This document shows positions 22,128 to 33,420 of a stretch of 64,000 bases of DNA, in pieces. Within the stretch, counting starts at the first letter, position 1; the number at the start of each line of letters is the position of its first letter. The position numbers and the translations under genes were made by a program. The notes under the pieces were generated by a model. The model worked only from the letters and a program-made list of their open reading frames with translations. It did not search any database and was not told where the DNA came from. Source of the DNA: Sweltsa coloradensis (Eukaryota; Arthropoda; Insecta; Plecoptera; Chloroperlidae); NCBI GenBank assembly GCA_024449915.1, contig JAMZAV010001849.1:62001-126000 (forward strand), written 5' to 3'.

Positions 22128-22508
22128 GTGTCACTACCGTTTTCGGGTGGAACCCTTTTAGATATTTGTTTTAAAATTAGTCATGATACCAGAGCACAGT
22201 CTCGGTATCCTCCATTGCGGGTACTGTTTATTGTCCTAATTAGCAGCCTCCGCGGCTGGCTACACGCCACAAATACTTCACCCGTCTTCTGCCACCGTCC
22301 TTCTACCACTACTACCGAGCCCCCTACTCTCAAGACTTTTATTTCCCTGACCAGTCTAATCAGAGCGACGACGGGCTCTAGCTCTTCAAATAAAGAAGTT
22401 AACATCATCGGAGAGGTAACCAGCTGCAAATTTCAGAACATGATCCAAACAGTCTCAGGATACTCCCTTCGAAATGGATTTCAAAAAAACTTGTCGGAAC
22501 ACCCTTAA
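22128..22508 (+). CDS. ORF whose C-terminal 33 codons recur at 36875-36977; unrecognised
   Basis: 126 codons ending in a segment with IGEVTSCKFQNMIQTVSGY and NLSEHP then TAA. The last part (from 22406) belongs to a repeat that recurs inverted at 36388-36977. Four base differences lie in the shared coding part: three are silent and one changes Pro to Ser, as if the frame had been under selection. Upstream of 22406 the two copies are unrelated, so the N-terminal part of this ORF may be chance or a different fusion. I do not recognise the protein. Confidence 0.35.
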   Translation: MSLPFSGGTLLDICFKISHDTRAQSRYPPLRVLFIVLISSLRGWLHATNTSPVFCHRPSTTTTEPPTLKTFISLTSLIRATTGSSSSNKEVNIIGEVTSCKFQNMIQTVSGYSLRNGFQKNLSEHP

Positions 22509-22998
22509 AAAAATTATCAAACTCAAAATTTGTATTTTTTGTATTTTTTCTTGTTTTCTTTAATACATCTAAAGTTACAATTATATTGACCTATTTTTTT
22601 TTTTAGAATGTGTAATTCTATTGTATCTACCTATATTGATATGGCATTTTGTAGTTTCGAAAAATTTAATATGCTAAACATTAAAAATTGATCGAAGAAA
22701 TTCGCAAAAAATCGTAACACCGCATTTTCAACTCGATCACAAGCCACAGAAAAAATCCAAAAAAATAACGAGTGGCAGCAATCGATGGGCACAAGCTTTC
22801 TCTACAAAACTGTGTCTTACACTTTCTTTTTACGAAAAACTTCGTCGCATTGATTTTTGGACTGTTTGTGAGACAGTATTCACCGTCGACGCCTCTGCAG
22901 GCTGTGCGCTTACGGCGCAGAACGGGCTTTTATCCAGCGATAACCAAGCGAATCTCGACCGCTTTGACCTTGCTGAGCTAAGAACAATCGCTGTCACA
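22406..22998 (+). repeat. Inverted repeat copy A (partner 36388-36977)
   Basis: About 590 bp, starting 'catcggagaggtaacc' and ending 'gagctaagaacaatcgc', present in the opposite orientation at 36388-36977, 13.4 kb away, with scattered substitutions and small indels. It comprises a short coding end, an AT-rich middle and a GC-richer end with 'aatcgatgggcacaagc'. Flanks differ, so the repeat itself is the mobile or duplicated unit. Confidence 0.85.
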
Positions 22999-23208
22999 TA
23001 CGAGCATATTGAAAGGTGCCACCATGGTTATATACCAAGGAGGTTGTATTAGATGGCTGGAGGGGGTGTGCTGCACGAAAGTTGAAGCAAATCCGCCGGC
23101 CGTCCGGCGCGTGGCCGCCATGTTGGGACTGGACGCTTTCAGGTGACAGCATGCGGGAAGCCCCTTTTGAATGCGTTACTAGTTACGATTTCGGACGGAA
23201 CTGCAAAT

Positions 23209-23256
23209 ATGGTGATTAGTTGTGCTGCGTTCGGTTGTTACAAATTATATAATAAA
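23209..23256 (+). pseudogene. Truncated THAP-like zinc-finger start
   Basis: The frame reads MVISCAAFGCYK and reaches a stop soon after. Met, Cys5 and Cys10 with Gly9 match the spacing at the very start of THAP domains, whose remaining Cys and His ligands would follow 35-50 residues later and are missing. A YY1-like GCCGCCATGTTG lies about 95 bp upstream and could be part of its promoter. The coding sequence ends where mitochondrial sequence begins. A ten-residue match is suggestive, not proof. Confidence 0.4.
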
Positions 23257-24117
23257 TAAAACAACAAAAAATTACCCTATGTTGGCTATATGAATATAAA
23301 AAAAAAGTATAAGCTGCTCTAAAAAAAAATAAGAATCCCAATAACTATACTATACTCAAGTTCACCCTACTAATCTTTTCAATAAGCTAATCTCACTTCA
23401 TAAATTTAAAGAAGGAGGAGCTGTCATATTACAAGAGATTAATAAAAATCACCATAAAGTTAGGCATAACTTTTTTAACCCACAAATAATTAAAAGTCTC
23501 CGACCCCCGAGTCGCTCATAAGAAATATTTGCTAAACAAAATAAACCCGATGAACCCTAACCCTGAGCAATTAAAAGAGTAAAAGAACCACAAAATCCCC
23601 CAAAAAGTTAGTCATTAATCCCTTAAAACAACCCCCATGTGAGCACAGACAAATAAGCAATCAATGCTTTAAATCCGTTTGAGTAAACATATAAAGTAAC
23701 TAACACACCCCCCACTAAACTAATCTTTACTCAAATGTAATTAAAAGTCAGACCAGCTATTATTAAAACCTTAAAAATACGTCATAAAAACCCTACCCAT
23801 ACCATACCATACCACCTGCTAAAATTATCGAACCTTACGATACGATAAACAGATTCTCTAGCTGTTACTATTAATACACAAATTCAGAGGCTCAACAAAA
23901 TCAGCCATAAAACAAAATATCACATACTACAAAAATAAACCCAAGTCCCCAAAAAAGTGCTAAAAACATATAAATATAAAAAAAAAAGTTAACAAAAAAA
24001 TAATGATTAAACCAATCACCAATATTTTGTTATAAAACATAAAGGAACTAAAAAGACTAATGAAATCAAACCTTCAACCAAAATTTTTGTAAAATTCTAA
24101 AAGATTGAAAATAATCA
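23255..24117 (-). pseudogene. ND4: Mitochondrial ND4, internally deleted and frameshifted
   Basis: The 5' end reads LISLVFLVPLCFMTKYWW in one frame. Further on come a segment like NGFKALIAYLSV, ANISYERLGGRS, MTAPPSLNL with SEISLL, and near the end SAAYTFFLYSYSQH, all recognisable ND4 landmarks in the correct order. A normal ND4 is about 1.3 kb; only about 0.86 kb remains and the pieces lie in different frames. It encoded a proton-pumping membrane subunit of complex I. The 3' end is lost at the junction with the THAP-like sequence. Confidence 0.88.
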
Positions 24118-24378
24118 TTACCATGAAATACGAATTATAGAAACCAAAATTGATAAACCTAAAGCACCTCTCACAAAAACAAAAATTCAAAAATACTTTT
24201 CTAAAAAAAAATCACAATTATTAAATTTAAATAAATCAACAAAATTATAAATAAACTCAGTACTATAAATTCTAAACTTAACAAATTCAAAAAATAAATG
24301 CTTACGCTTTGAAACAAACACTCAGCCTCACACACAAATAAAAAGAAAGAGGAATAACCAATAAAAAGATACTAACAT
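24118..24378 (-). pseudogene. ND4L: Mitochondrial ND4L with one frameshift
   Basis: Starts at ATG 24378, three bases from trnT, and ends with TAA at 24118. The first part reads LVSFYWLFLFLFICVWGW with SKRKHL. After a frame change near 24290 it reads LLSLEFMVLSLF and, near the end, SGALGLSILVSMIRISW. This is the expected small complex I subunit in insects. Trp encoded by TGA is seen three times. Confidence 0.9.
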
Positions 24379-24380
24379 CA

Positions 24381-24440
24381 GTTTGTAGTAGTTTAAAAAA
24401 AAACTTAGGTCTTGTTAATCAAAATTAAAGGGATCCAAAC
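24381..24440 (+). tRNA. trnT: Mitochondrial tRNA-Thr(UGU) copy in the NUMT
   Basis: GTTTGTA pairs imperfectly with TCCAAAC as acceptor stem. The D-arm is GTTT with AAAC, and the anticodon arm GGT-CTTGTTA-ATC gives anticodon UGU, with the short T-arm usual for mitochondria. It adjoins ND4L exactly as in arthropod mitochondrial DNA. Not expected to be expressed in the nucleus. Confidence 0.8.
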
Positions 24441-24452
24441 CTTCTAAGACTT

Positions 24453-24517
24453 TCAGATAAAAGACTTAAACCTTCCATCATAAAACCCCAAAACTATTTT
24501 TTTAAGCTATTTTTCTG
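24453..24517 (-). tRNA. trnP: Mitochondrial tRNA-Pro(UGG) copy in the NUMT
   Basis: On the minus strand CAGAAAA pairs with TTATCTG (one A-A mismatch) and the anticodon loop TTTGGGG gives UGG. It lies next to trnT on the opposite strand, as in arthropods. A few bases from 24519 (ATC TTC CAC TTA ATA) read as a plausible ND6 start before the mitochondrial similarity ends near 24565. Confidence 0.75.
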
Positions 24518-25641
24518 CATCTTCCACTTAATAACCCTCTCCATAATATTAAAAATAATAATGTCTCTTGAGAGTCACGTAAGAGATTTGGGGCCACTTG
24601 ATGGCCAGGTCAAAGAATTGACCCAGACCATTTCTAACAAATACCTGAAAATAAGAATCCATCATGCAACCAAAAAGTACAATAGAAAACCCGGTCAGAT
24701 ACAGGGTCAGGACAGTTGCTAAATCGGCTAGTCATCTTCAAAAATCAATAACCAATAAACCAAACTGGTAACAATATTTTATATTTTATATAAGGTCGGT
24801 TTACGCACCTATTTAAGATAACAGGTTTTATTTTTATTACAATCAATAATTTTGTTTTGTTTTAAATACTATTTTTCGATATAACAATGAAAATAACAAG
24901 CAGCTGATTTAATATTTCATTCGTCTGTAGCTGGCTTCACCAAAACAATGAGTCAGATTTTTTGATGTCGACTGCCACTAAATAAACATGTTTATAAATT
25001 AAGACGTGTGACTAGTAGGCCTACATCATTTTGATATTGGCTTGGGATTAGGTTTTTATAAATAATTATTGTTATAGGTACCATTAATAAAAAGCTTAAA
25101 GTCCAATACTTGGATTGAATATGAATTTCAGAATCTGCATTGTCTATTTGTTGCTTTAAACTTTGTATTAATACTAAATATTAATTCAAGTCAAATTTTT
25201 AAATTTTTTAGCAGTTCGTTATATTACAAAATAATAATAAAAAATATGGCAAATGAATAATATGGCCATTGTTTGAATGCTAATATTATTAATGTTAGTA
25301 TGTATCCTTTATTTTAAATTCTTATTCCTGAACAAATCCTTAATTTCCCTATCCAAAGTAGGCCAGCAGTGCTAGCTGCTACTGAAAACACGTAGCAGAG
25401 AATATGCATGCATAGAAATCCGTCCAGTCCCAATATGGCCGCCGCTCCACCGCGCGCCGCAAAACTGGCTTCAGTCCAGCAGCCAGGTAAACATAGGCCA
25501 CCGCCCCTCCAGCCATCTAATACAACCTCCTTGTTATATACTCAATGGTGCCACTGTCAGACCCCAATCGTTTATAGTTGATTTTTGCTACACACAACTC
25601 AAATAATCTTAGTCAATAAAGATTCAAATATATTGTTATTT

Positions 25642-26391
25642 TACTAGCCCGCTTCGCGAACGCATTTTCCAGTCGCGTTGATGGATGAGCTTTTTTTTGG
25701 AATATTTATGTCCAATGATTACGTTTTTATGTGGAATCTCCTTACTTTTTCTAAGTTACTTGATATTACTTGTTAATTATACACCTGTAAAAGGCTTATA
25801 TTAAAACCTTTATTTCTATGAATTTTGACCAACTTTTTCAACTTTTTCTTTCAAGAGGCACTACATCACCATAATCTTTATGTCAATGTAAAATATGAAC
25901 GTTGTAGCCCCACCCGTTTGGTCAAAATCGGCCCAAATATCACAAAAATATCGTATAAAAAACCGGAGAAAAAAACGTAAAAGTACGATTTCTATAAAAA
26001 ATATTTGTTCAAATGTCTTTAAAATCATAACACATATGATTTCAGTGATTTTAAACGTTCCCATAAAGTTTCATCAATATCGGAGTAGCCGTTTGCCAAA
26101 TATCACGAAAATATCGCACTAAAAATCGAAAAAAATCGTAAAAGTACGATATTTATGAGAAATATTTCTTCGATTGTACCCAAAAACAATACAGCTCTAA
26201 GTTCAGAGATTTCGAAGGTCCCCTCCAATTTTCATCAAGATCGCATATGCCGTTTTCCCGGTAGATAGCGAGCAAACAGACAAAAAAACTAACAAAAACA
26301 AAACACCCGAGCTATTTTTCTTGGGGTAACGTAAGTATAAAACAAACAAAAAAACACAAAGTCAAATTGAAGTCTTCGCTTCGCTCATCCA
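25642..26391 (+). repeat. Interspersed repeat family copy 1
   Basis: Starts 'actagcccgcttcgcgaacg' and ends 'cttcgcttcgctcatcca'. It contains 'ttcatcaagatcgcatatgc', 'gagcaaacagacaaaaaaac' and two internal ~170-bp subrepeats around 'aaaaatcgtaaaagtacgat'. Near the 5' end 'gatggatgagc' is the inverse of the 3' terminal 'gctcatcc'. Other copies: 28075-28673, 40204-40755 (inverted) and 41012-41582. From memory, similar 'tttcatcaagatcg...' text is common in arthropod repeats. No ORF. Confidence 0.8.
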
Positions 26392-28074
26392 CCAATAAAT
26401 GTTTATGACTATTACTATTATGTTTCTATTTCTACTCTGTGTATTGCAAATATAGGTAGACACCCTATCTACCTTCACATATTATTTATTTGATTTATTT
26501 TACGTCTTTCCTATTCAGTTATAAAAAAAAACTGATATACAAATTACAAAGGAGGATAACTAAATAAAACTTATCACATAGATGCAGACAAAAGAATGAT
26601 CAGAATAGTTAAACAAAGTTTGGAATAGTAATATTATATTTATTATGCATTTATGTATTATTTATTTAACGTCTATCCTATTCAGTTAAAAACTGATTTA
26701 CAAAGGAGGACACCATTTACAAAGGAGGAGTCACACTCACAACAACTATGAAGACAACATTATATTTAAATTGGACTAACTATATTAAATATATTATAAC
26801 GATATTAAAGTTAATTAATTAAAATAAATTAAATATACAAAAGAAAGAAAAATAAATGAAAAGAAAAGATAAAATAGAGAATAAGAATTAAAAAAGAAAA
26901 CCGAATTGAAAAGACTGATTTATTACACGATCCCACTCAAATGAATGTGAGGTTTGCAAAAAATTATAGGTGCACCACATCGAGGATATAATCAAACTTT
27001 CGTGGAGGAAACCATGCCGAACGTGATCTTCATTCTTCTGTTCAATCTTGAAAACCATTACCATTACCATACTACAAAAATCTTGACTTTTATTATAATA
27101 AAACTATTAAAATATATTATTCATATTCATATTATTTTATTAGATGTTTTTTATGCGAACTCGGTAAAAACCGAAGCCAACATTTTGTACGGACATATTG
27201 TACTTCCTTGTGTACATATATACATTATTGATTTGCCTGAACTAAAATAAGTAATTTAGAATATCGTTTGTAGATGGTTTTTTCATCCTGCTGTGCACGG
27301 TTTTTTACGCGGTTATTTATTGTATTATTTACTTACTTCACGGTGTATATTTTTAATGAAAAATGGAATGCACTTTCAACTCCACAATGATTAAACGTTA
27401 AGATGGGAGGTTCATAAGTATAGTGTGCAAGTGTATACAATAGTTAAATAGTGAGATTATTAATAAACAAATTTGGTCACACTACCCTAAGTGAATCTCC
27501 TAATAATGTGTTTTCTATGCCGTGGATTGAACCTGAATAATGTCTTCATTTTATTCGTCTTCGCCTTGATTGTAGATGTTGTAGTACTATTTGTTGCAAC
27601 GACAGAACAGATGCTCGACGAAGAATATTGTGTGTTAAGTTGAGGTTAATTATATTTTGTTGCGATTTCACAGTCTTCTTCTCTGTTTCTATTTATTGCA
27701 TTTTGTGGTAAAAATCTGTTTTTGAAAGACAACACCTGAAGACGGGCATGCATTACACCCTGAGCAGGTTTCCAACGAAATATTTTTATTATAGGGCCTA
27801 CTCCTGAAAAACTTGATGCACATGGTCGATGGCAATTAGCCGGTATTGGAGTGAAATGTACGACTTCCTTGAAATTGGCATGCATTTATTTTAATACTAG
27901 GAAAACGCTTTAGTCCCGCCACGTTGTTGGATGAGCGTAATTGGTGCATTGAGCTGCCATGTATTATGCGGATTTTCTGTTGTTCTGTGAAAAAATTATT
28001 ACTAAGTTGAAGATTTTTTTTTAAATAAAATAAAATAAAATAAAAAATAAACATAAATTTTAATTTTTTTTAAT
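26392..28074. other. No supported gene; short duplicated motif
   Basis: AT-rich. A block with 'cctattcagtta' and 'acaaaggagga' occurs at 26503-26571 and 26669-26740, an old duplication about 165 bp apart. The minus-strand ORF 27646-27885 is open for 80 codons but shows no known domain. Confidence 0.5.
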
Positions 28075-28673
28075 TAATCGTACTAATTTTTAAAAAGAAA
28101 AAATCGAAAAATTGCGATTTTTATCAGAAATAATTATTCGATTGCGCTCAAATTTCACACGAATTTATAAATTCATAAAATTAAGGTTCTGTGAAAAAAT
28201 TATTACAATAGGATAAAGCATGTAGTTGTGTTATAAGAAAAACTATTGTTTTAAAAAAGAAAGAACCCACAAAATTTATATTATCATGAAAAATAATTCA
28301 TCGACTGCGCTCAAATTTCACACGGATATTTTAATTCATAAAATTAAGGTTCTGTGAAAAAATCATTAAAATCGGATAAAGCATGTAGGTGTTGTAAGTA
28401 AAATAAATTTTCAAAAAATCGAAAAAAATCGTAAAATTGCGATTTTCATAAGAAATAATTGTTTGATTGCGCTCAATAACGTGGCAGTTCTAAGTTCAGA
28501 GATTTCGAAGGCCTCCATAAAATTTCATCGCAAATGGAGTATTGGTTTAGCCGGAATCGTGCTGACAAACACACAAAAATACAGAAAAAAAGAAAGAAAA
28601 AAAAAAAACATTCCGGATTTTTTTCTCCAGTGTAGTGAAATGAAATCTTCGCTTCGCTCGCTACGCTCATCCA
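28075..28673 (+). repeat. Interspersed repeat family copy 2, 5'-truncated
   Basis: Lacks the 'ctagcccgcttcgcg' start but keeps the ~150-bp subrepeats ('aaattaaggttctgtgaaaa' occurs twice) and the terminal 'cttcgcttcgctc...ctcatcca'. More diverged than the other copies. Confidence 0.7.
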
Positions 28674-29783
28674 GATATTGCCGGCAAGCCAGAGCTAATG
28701 CAGGGCCAACGCCATTCTCGACTAAAGATTCTCTAAATATCTAGCAAACATTATGTAAGAAATAATAATTATGCAATTTTTAACGTAGTCTTTATGAAAG
28801 TTAAAAGCAAAATCAGTGGCTTGATCACAGTTTGTTGTTTCTCTGGTCTTGATTGCTCCCTGCCCTGAATTATTTTTTCTCCAATGTAATTCTGAATTCA
28901 AGTAACAATTATTTGTTCATGGTATCTGGAATTTACCGCGAAGATATCTACACTGTCAGTGACTATTTACCGAATACTATCATCACAGCGATTTTCCGTA
29001 TTGACTTGGGAGAATTTGATTTATTATTTTTATAAAAATTATTTTATTTTTTTTATGTATGTCTTGAGCTTCCACAGAGAAAACAGTGTAGGCCCTACAC
29101 TCCAGTTAAATTGTGCTCTTTCCGCACGTGTTGTGCGATTTGGCGGGGCTGGAATATCGTCTCAGCTTTTCTCTAGGTTGCAATTCTTGTTCCTATATAC
29201 ACAAAACCGTGGAATTTATACGGGAAGTCACACTATTTATTTTTTATGCTTCAAGATTTTGTGAGTGGTTTCATCATTTCGTTCTCGGCATGGCGATAAA
29301 ATAGTTTCAAAGTCTTCAATTCATTAGGTAATAAAGGTCAATTTTCCCCGTTACCGGTACAAAACACACAGCTTATTTTACTCATCGGTTTAGGGGTAGT
29401 TTATTGGTTAATGGGACATAATCATTATCATCTAAAATGGAAACATTCACTGGAGAATTCCTACAAACAAAACATTGTGCCTTGAATGGATTAATAATAT
29501 ATTATTACTAACCCATTGTAAATGAAGACGGGCATGTCTTGAGACATGTATATTCACATTATTTATGTATATTAGGGTTACAAATGTATAATAATAAAGT
29601 AATAGAAAACCACAGTTAAACTTATTTTTTGTGCAGTCAGTGCTGAGAATTTTGAATAGCATCTACTCTAGAGTTTACACCCTATAATACACTAAAATAT
29701 CCTCAAAAGGTACACTAATTACACTTGCTCGTGTCATTCAATAAACAAACGAGAACGGAGATACTGCGAAGGTATATACCAAA
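28674..29783. other. No supported gene
   Basis: AT-rich, short ORFs without domains or splice context. It ends at the copia target duplication (CCAAA, 29779-29783). Confidence 0.5.
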
Positions 29784-30013
29784 TGTTGTTTTACGATTTT
29801 GTTTTAGGATATTATACATATTTTAATAAACACCACTTTGACAGTATCAGGTTATTATTTTATTCTAGAAACATCTTACAATAGTACCAACCAATAAAAT
29901 AGAAATAATACCAACTACCAGCATATGAACAAAACAGTTACGTTGTTGTTGTTGTAGTAATAGTAGTAGTTGTTGTAATATCTAAATCAATATTTTGTTG
30001 TTACTATTCAACA
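29784..30013 (-). repeat. 3' LTR of the copia element
   Basis: 230 bp, TGTTG...CAACA. It lacks about 30 bp present in the other LTR; the missing piece lies between two copies of 'gtatcagg', pointing to slippage or recombination between short direct repeats. A (GTT/GTA)n-like stretch differs slightly in length. Confidence 0.93.
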
Positions 30014-30022
30014 TCCTCTCTT
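30014..30022 (-). promoter_or_regulatory. Polypurine tract of the copia element
   Basis: AAGAGAGGA on the coding strand directly before the 3' LTR. Confidence 0.7.
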
Positions 30023-30188
30023 AACAACAAAATGTTTTTTTACTATTTACATAATACATCAAATTCACACATTTATATTTTATACAAATCAAATATTATC
30101 ATTAATAAAACCATAAGTATAGTGATACTTTCAAATAACATTATCAAGATTAGCATTGTTACAATAAATAGACACACTTGTCATTGTA

Positions 30189-31050
30189 TCATGAATCATG
30201 ATGATTACTTAGCTGATTGTTTTCAACATGATATCTCTGAATCTTTAAAAAAAAAATTGACAACAATGGTTTAGTGAGAATATCAGCAAGTTGTTCTTCT
30301 GAACGACAGTATTTAACAGAAAATACACCCTCATTAAACTGTTCACTTATGAAATGATATCTCACCTCTATATGTTTACTTTTTCTACTCATTTGCCCAG
30401 ATTTTATTAGTTTAATTGCACTCTGATTTTCAACATTTAGAACCACTGATACTGATTTACCAGTCAATTCCTCAATCACACTTTTGAGATGCTTAATTTC
30501 TTTACAACATTCAGCTGCAGCAATATATTCTGCTTCTGTTGTTGATAGGGCAACAATACTTTGTTTACGGGAACACCAAGAAATTGGAGCATCTGCATAC
30601 ATCATAACATATCCTGTAGTGCTCTTTCTATCTTTTATATCCCCAGCATAATCAGAGTCACAAAATGCTTTAATTTCTATAGTATTATCTTCCTGAGATG
30701 AGGAATAAAGAATTCCCACCTTCTGAGTACCTTTTAAATATCTTAGGGTTCTTTTTACATTATGTACATCTTGCTTGGTTGGATTTTCCATAGATCGGCT
30801 TTCAAAATTGACGCTGTATGCCATATCAGGTCTTGTCTTGCATGTCATGTATAACAAACTTCCGATAGCTTCTCTATAAGGAAACGTTTCTTCTTTTTCC
30901 TCATATTCTCTCTTGTTTTTGTCTTCTGGTACGATTGGCGTAATCATTGGTTTGCAATCTGTCATATTGTGTCGTTCAAGTACTTGTTTTGCATAGTTTA
31001 CTTGTGAAATAAGTAAACCATTTTCTGTTCTTGTGATCTCCCTAAATAAC
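30189..31050 (-). pseudogene. pol: Copia RT end and RNase H
   Basis: Open from about 31050 to 30189. It begins with EITRTENGLLISQVNYAKQV, continues through MTDCKPMITP, the connection region GSLLYMTCKTRPDMAYSV, and RNase H with IEIKAFCDSDYAGD, KSTTGYV, SIVALSTTEAEY and AEEC-type ECCKEIKHL, ending EEQLADILTKPL. The catalytic Asp and Glu positions are present. It removes the RNA strand during reverse transcription. It is out of frame with the RT piece upstream, so it is not translated as written. Confidence 0.93.
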
Positions 31051-31324
31051 TGTTCGGATTATCTGATGTTATTTCAAATTCTTCTTTCAATTTTTTTAAC
31101 AAATAGTTCATCTTGTCCATGTCTTTTCCCATGATTATTCCGTCGTCTACATGTATAGCAAGGTATAAAAAATGTTGTTCATTTCTAAAAATGCACTGAT
31201 CAGATTTTAATTGTTTCATTCCTTCCTTTTTCAAAAATGTAGTTAGGCGTTTGTTCCATTTGCATGGGGCTTGTTTTAAGCCATATAATGCTTTCTTCAA
31301 GCAACAAAATTTTACCTGTCTCAT
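30998..31324 (-). pseudogene. pol: Copia RT central piece
   Basis: Contains KKALYGLKQAPCKWNKRL and the catalytic block YLAIHVDDGII (normally YVDD; His replaces the aromatic residue, both Asp kept). One frameshift near 31300 separates it from the larger pol frame and another near 31045 from RNase H. Confidence 0.93.
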
Positions 31325-33260
31325 TATAGCCTTCTGGAATTTTCATAAACATTTCTTCTTCTAATTGTCCATACAAAAAGGCAGTTTTTACGTCAAATGT
31401 TTTGATATGTAAATTGTTCTGGGCAGCAACAGCAAAGAGGATTCTCAGTGAGCTACTTTCTACTACTGGACTGAACGTTTCTTTAAAATCCATACTTCCT
31501 TCTTTTTGTTCACAGCCTCTCACAACAAGTCTTGCTTTATACCGTCCATCTTCTTTAATTTTGAAAATCCATTTACTCGACAGGACTTCTCTTCCAGCTA
31601 CTACTTCGGGATCTACTAATTCCCATGTCTTGTTTTTCTCCATTGATTCTTTTTCTTCTTTTATTGCTTGTTTCCACTTGCCTTTGTCTATTCCTTTCAA
31701 TGATTCGCTGTAAGTTAGCATTGCTTCTTCATCAATATTTACATCATAATCGTCATATCTTACTGGTCTTTTTATAATTTGTTTTGGTCTTAAATTATAA
31801 ACACTGGCTCTCTGTTCTCTTCTGTCATCTTCTTGTTCGGTATCTTCTTCCATTGTGTTTTGAGTTTCATTTCTTACATTTTGATTTTGACTTCTTGCTT
31901 CTTGATCTTTATTCTCAACATCATCTTCACTGTCTGTGTCTGTGAGCTGAAGATTGTGTTGTTGAGATGGTTCTACAATTTTGTTTGTGAATACTACATC
32001 TCTAGAGACAAAAATTTTCCTTGTTTCAGGATCCCAGAGTCGGTATCCATTTGAGGCATAACCTATAAACACGCTTTTTCTACTGCGACTGTCAAGTTTT
32101 TTTAATGGTCCTAGGACTTTGGCGAAAGCAGTACAACCAAAAATCTGGAGTCTCGATAAATCAGGTTTCTTGGAAAACCATTTTTCTGCTGGTGTCACGT
32201 TAATTGTTACTGTGGGACTTCTATTTAGTAAATATGCTGATGTCAATACAGCTTCTCCCCACATTTCTTTTTCTAGGTTAGAATCAAAAATCAATGCTCT
32301 TGCCTTTTCCATGAGTGTACGATTAATTCTCTCAGCTTTCCCGTTCAGTTGTGGAGAATATGGTATGGTATAATCCATTATGATGCCTTTCATTTTACAC
32401 CACTCTTTTAAATTGTCATTTCGATACTCACCCCCATTGTCGCACCTTATTTTACCAACTTTTAAATCAAAATGCAATTCTACCTCATTTACATACTGTT
32501 TCAAATACATTTGTACTTCACTCTTATTTCTTAACAGATACACAATACAAAAATGAGTATATTCATCAGTGAATGTAAGAAAGTATCTTTTACCATCATG
32601 TGTTTCTGGATCAATTGTCCCACATACATCTGAATGTATTATTTGAAGGGGTCTGGTGGCTTTCTCTCTTTCAGTGTTAAAGGGCTTTCTTACCTGTTTG
32701 GCATGCATACAAATTGAGCACAATGTATCATCTTTACAATCTGTTACTTCCTGAGGCATACCGTTACACATGTTAGGCATTTTCTTAAGGTTACTAAAAC
32801 TGATATGACCAAATTTTCTATGCCACTCTACACTAACATTTTCATGCTGTGTTACTAAAGCTTCATTCTCGGTATTGGTATTTAAGTTAACAACATACAA
32901 TCCATTCTTAGTTTTCTTACTTTCTAGTATGACAGTGTTCTCTTTTAATACTTTTACACTGTCTTTGGCAAATACAACTATACCATCATTTTCAGTAATC
33001 GCATTGACCGACATGATATTTCTTGAAAGATCTTTAACATAGTACACATTCTTTAAATCACATTTGTCAGACACAAGAGTACCTACTCCTAATGCAGACA
33101 TACTCTCATCTTTCTTAGCAATTTTAATGTCTTCTTTACATTTTTTTATATCAGTCAACATATCCTTTTCACTAACCATATGACAGAAAGATCCACTATC
33201 TATTACAAAGTTACAGTTACCGGTTACACTAGGCCTATGTGTCTCAGTGATAAACGACAC
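31200..33260 (-). pseudogene. pol: Copia Pol: protease, integrase, start of RT
   Basis: 686 open codons. An aspartic protease with NFVIDSGSFCHMVS lies near the start. The pre-integrase finger has HRKFGHISFSNL and CSICMHAKQ. The integrase core has HSDVCGTIDPETHDGKRY, KIRCDNGGEYRND and YSPQLNGKAERINRT, giving D, D, E. An acidic linker follows, then the copia-type RT start with WIFKIKEDGRYKARLVVRG, FSPVVESSSLRIL and FDVKTAFLYG. The last ~25 codons (after about 31300) are out of the RT frame. The Gag-proximal zinc knuckles lie in another frame just upstream, so at least one more break exists near 33260-33420. Confidence 0.94.
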
Positions 33261-33420
33261 TCTGTTTTCACCCTTATTCTTACTCCTAACATCATATTTA
33301 CTTTTATTCTTATCTTTATCTCTGTAAAAACAATCCTGTTCTGTGTGGTTATTTTTCTTACAGATTGAACAGCATTTCTTATCTCTAAAATAGCAATCTT
33401 TCTCAGAATGATTAGTTTTC

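Larger units (their letters stand above)
23255..24565 (-). other. Nuclear mitochondrial insert (NUMT): ND4, ND4L, trnT, trnP, start of ND6
   Basis: The minus strand carries ND4 and ND4L fragments, the plus strand trnT and a few bases of ND6, and the minus strand trnP between them. This order and these orientations are the ancestral arthropod ones. Reading requires TGA as Trp and AGA/AGG as Ser, as in invertebrate mitochondria. Frameshifts and an internal loss of about 450-500 bp in ND4 show that it is a dead nuclear copy. It sits inside the 23016-25554 element. Confidence 0.9.
23016..25554 (+). mobile_element. TIR element with THAP-like 5' end, carrying a mitochondrial insert
   Basis: The ends are inverted copies over about 52 bp. 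'aaggaggttgtattagatgg' near 23036 and its reverse complement near 25515 match exactly, extended by 'ctggaggg'. A second matched block, GCCGCCAT(G/A)TTGGGACTGG, lies further in (23113-23135 versus 25421-25444). A start codon at 23209 opens a THAP-like sequence that is cut off after about 16 codons by the mitochondrial insert. THAP domains are the DNA-binding part of P-element-type transposases, so this could be an internally deleted P-like element; TIR sequence and target duplication (none seen) do not prove that. 24570-25420 shows no reading frame. Confidence 0.5.
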
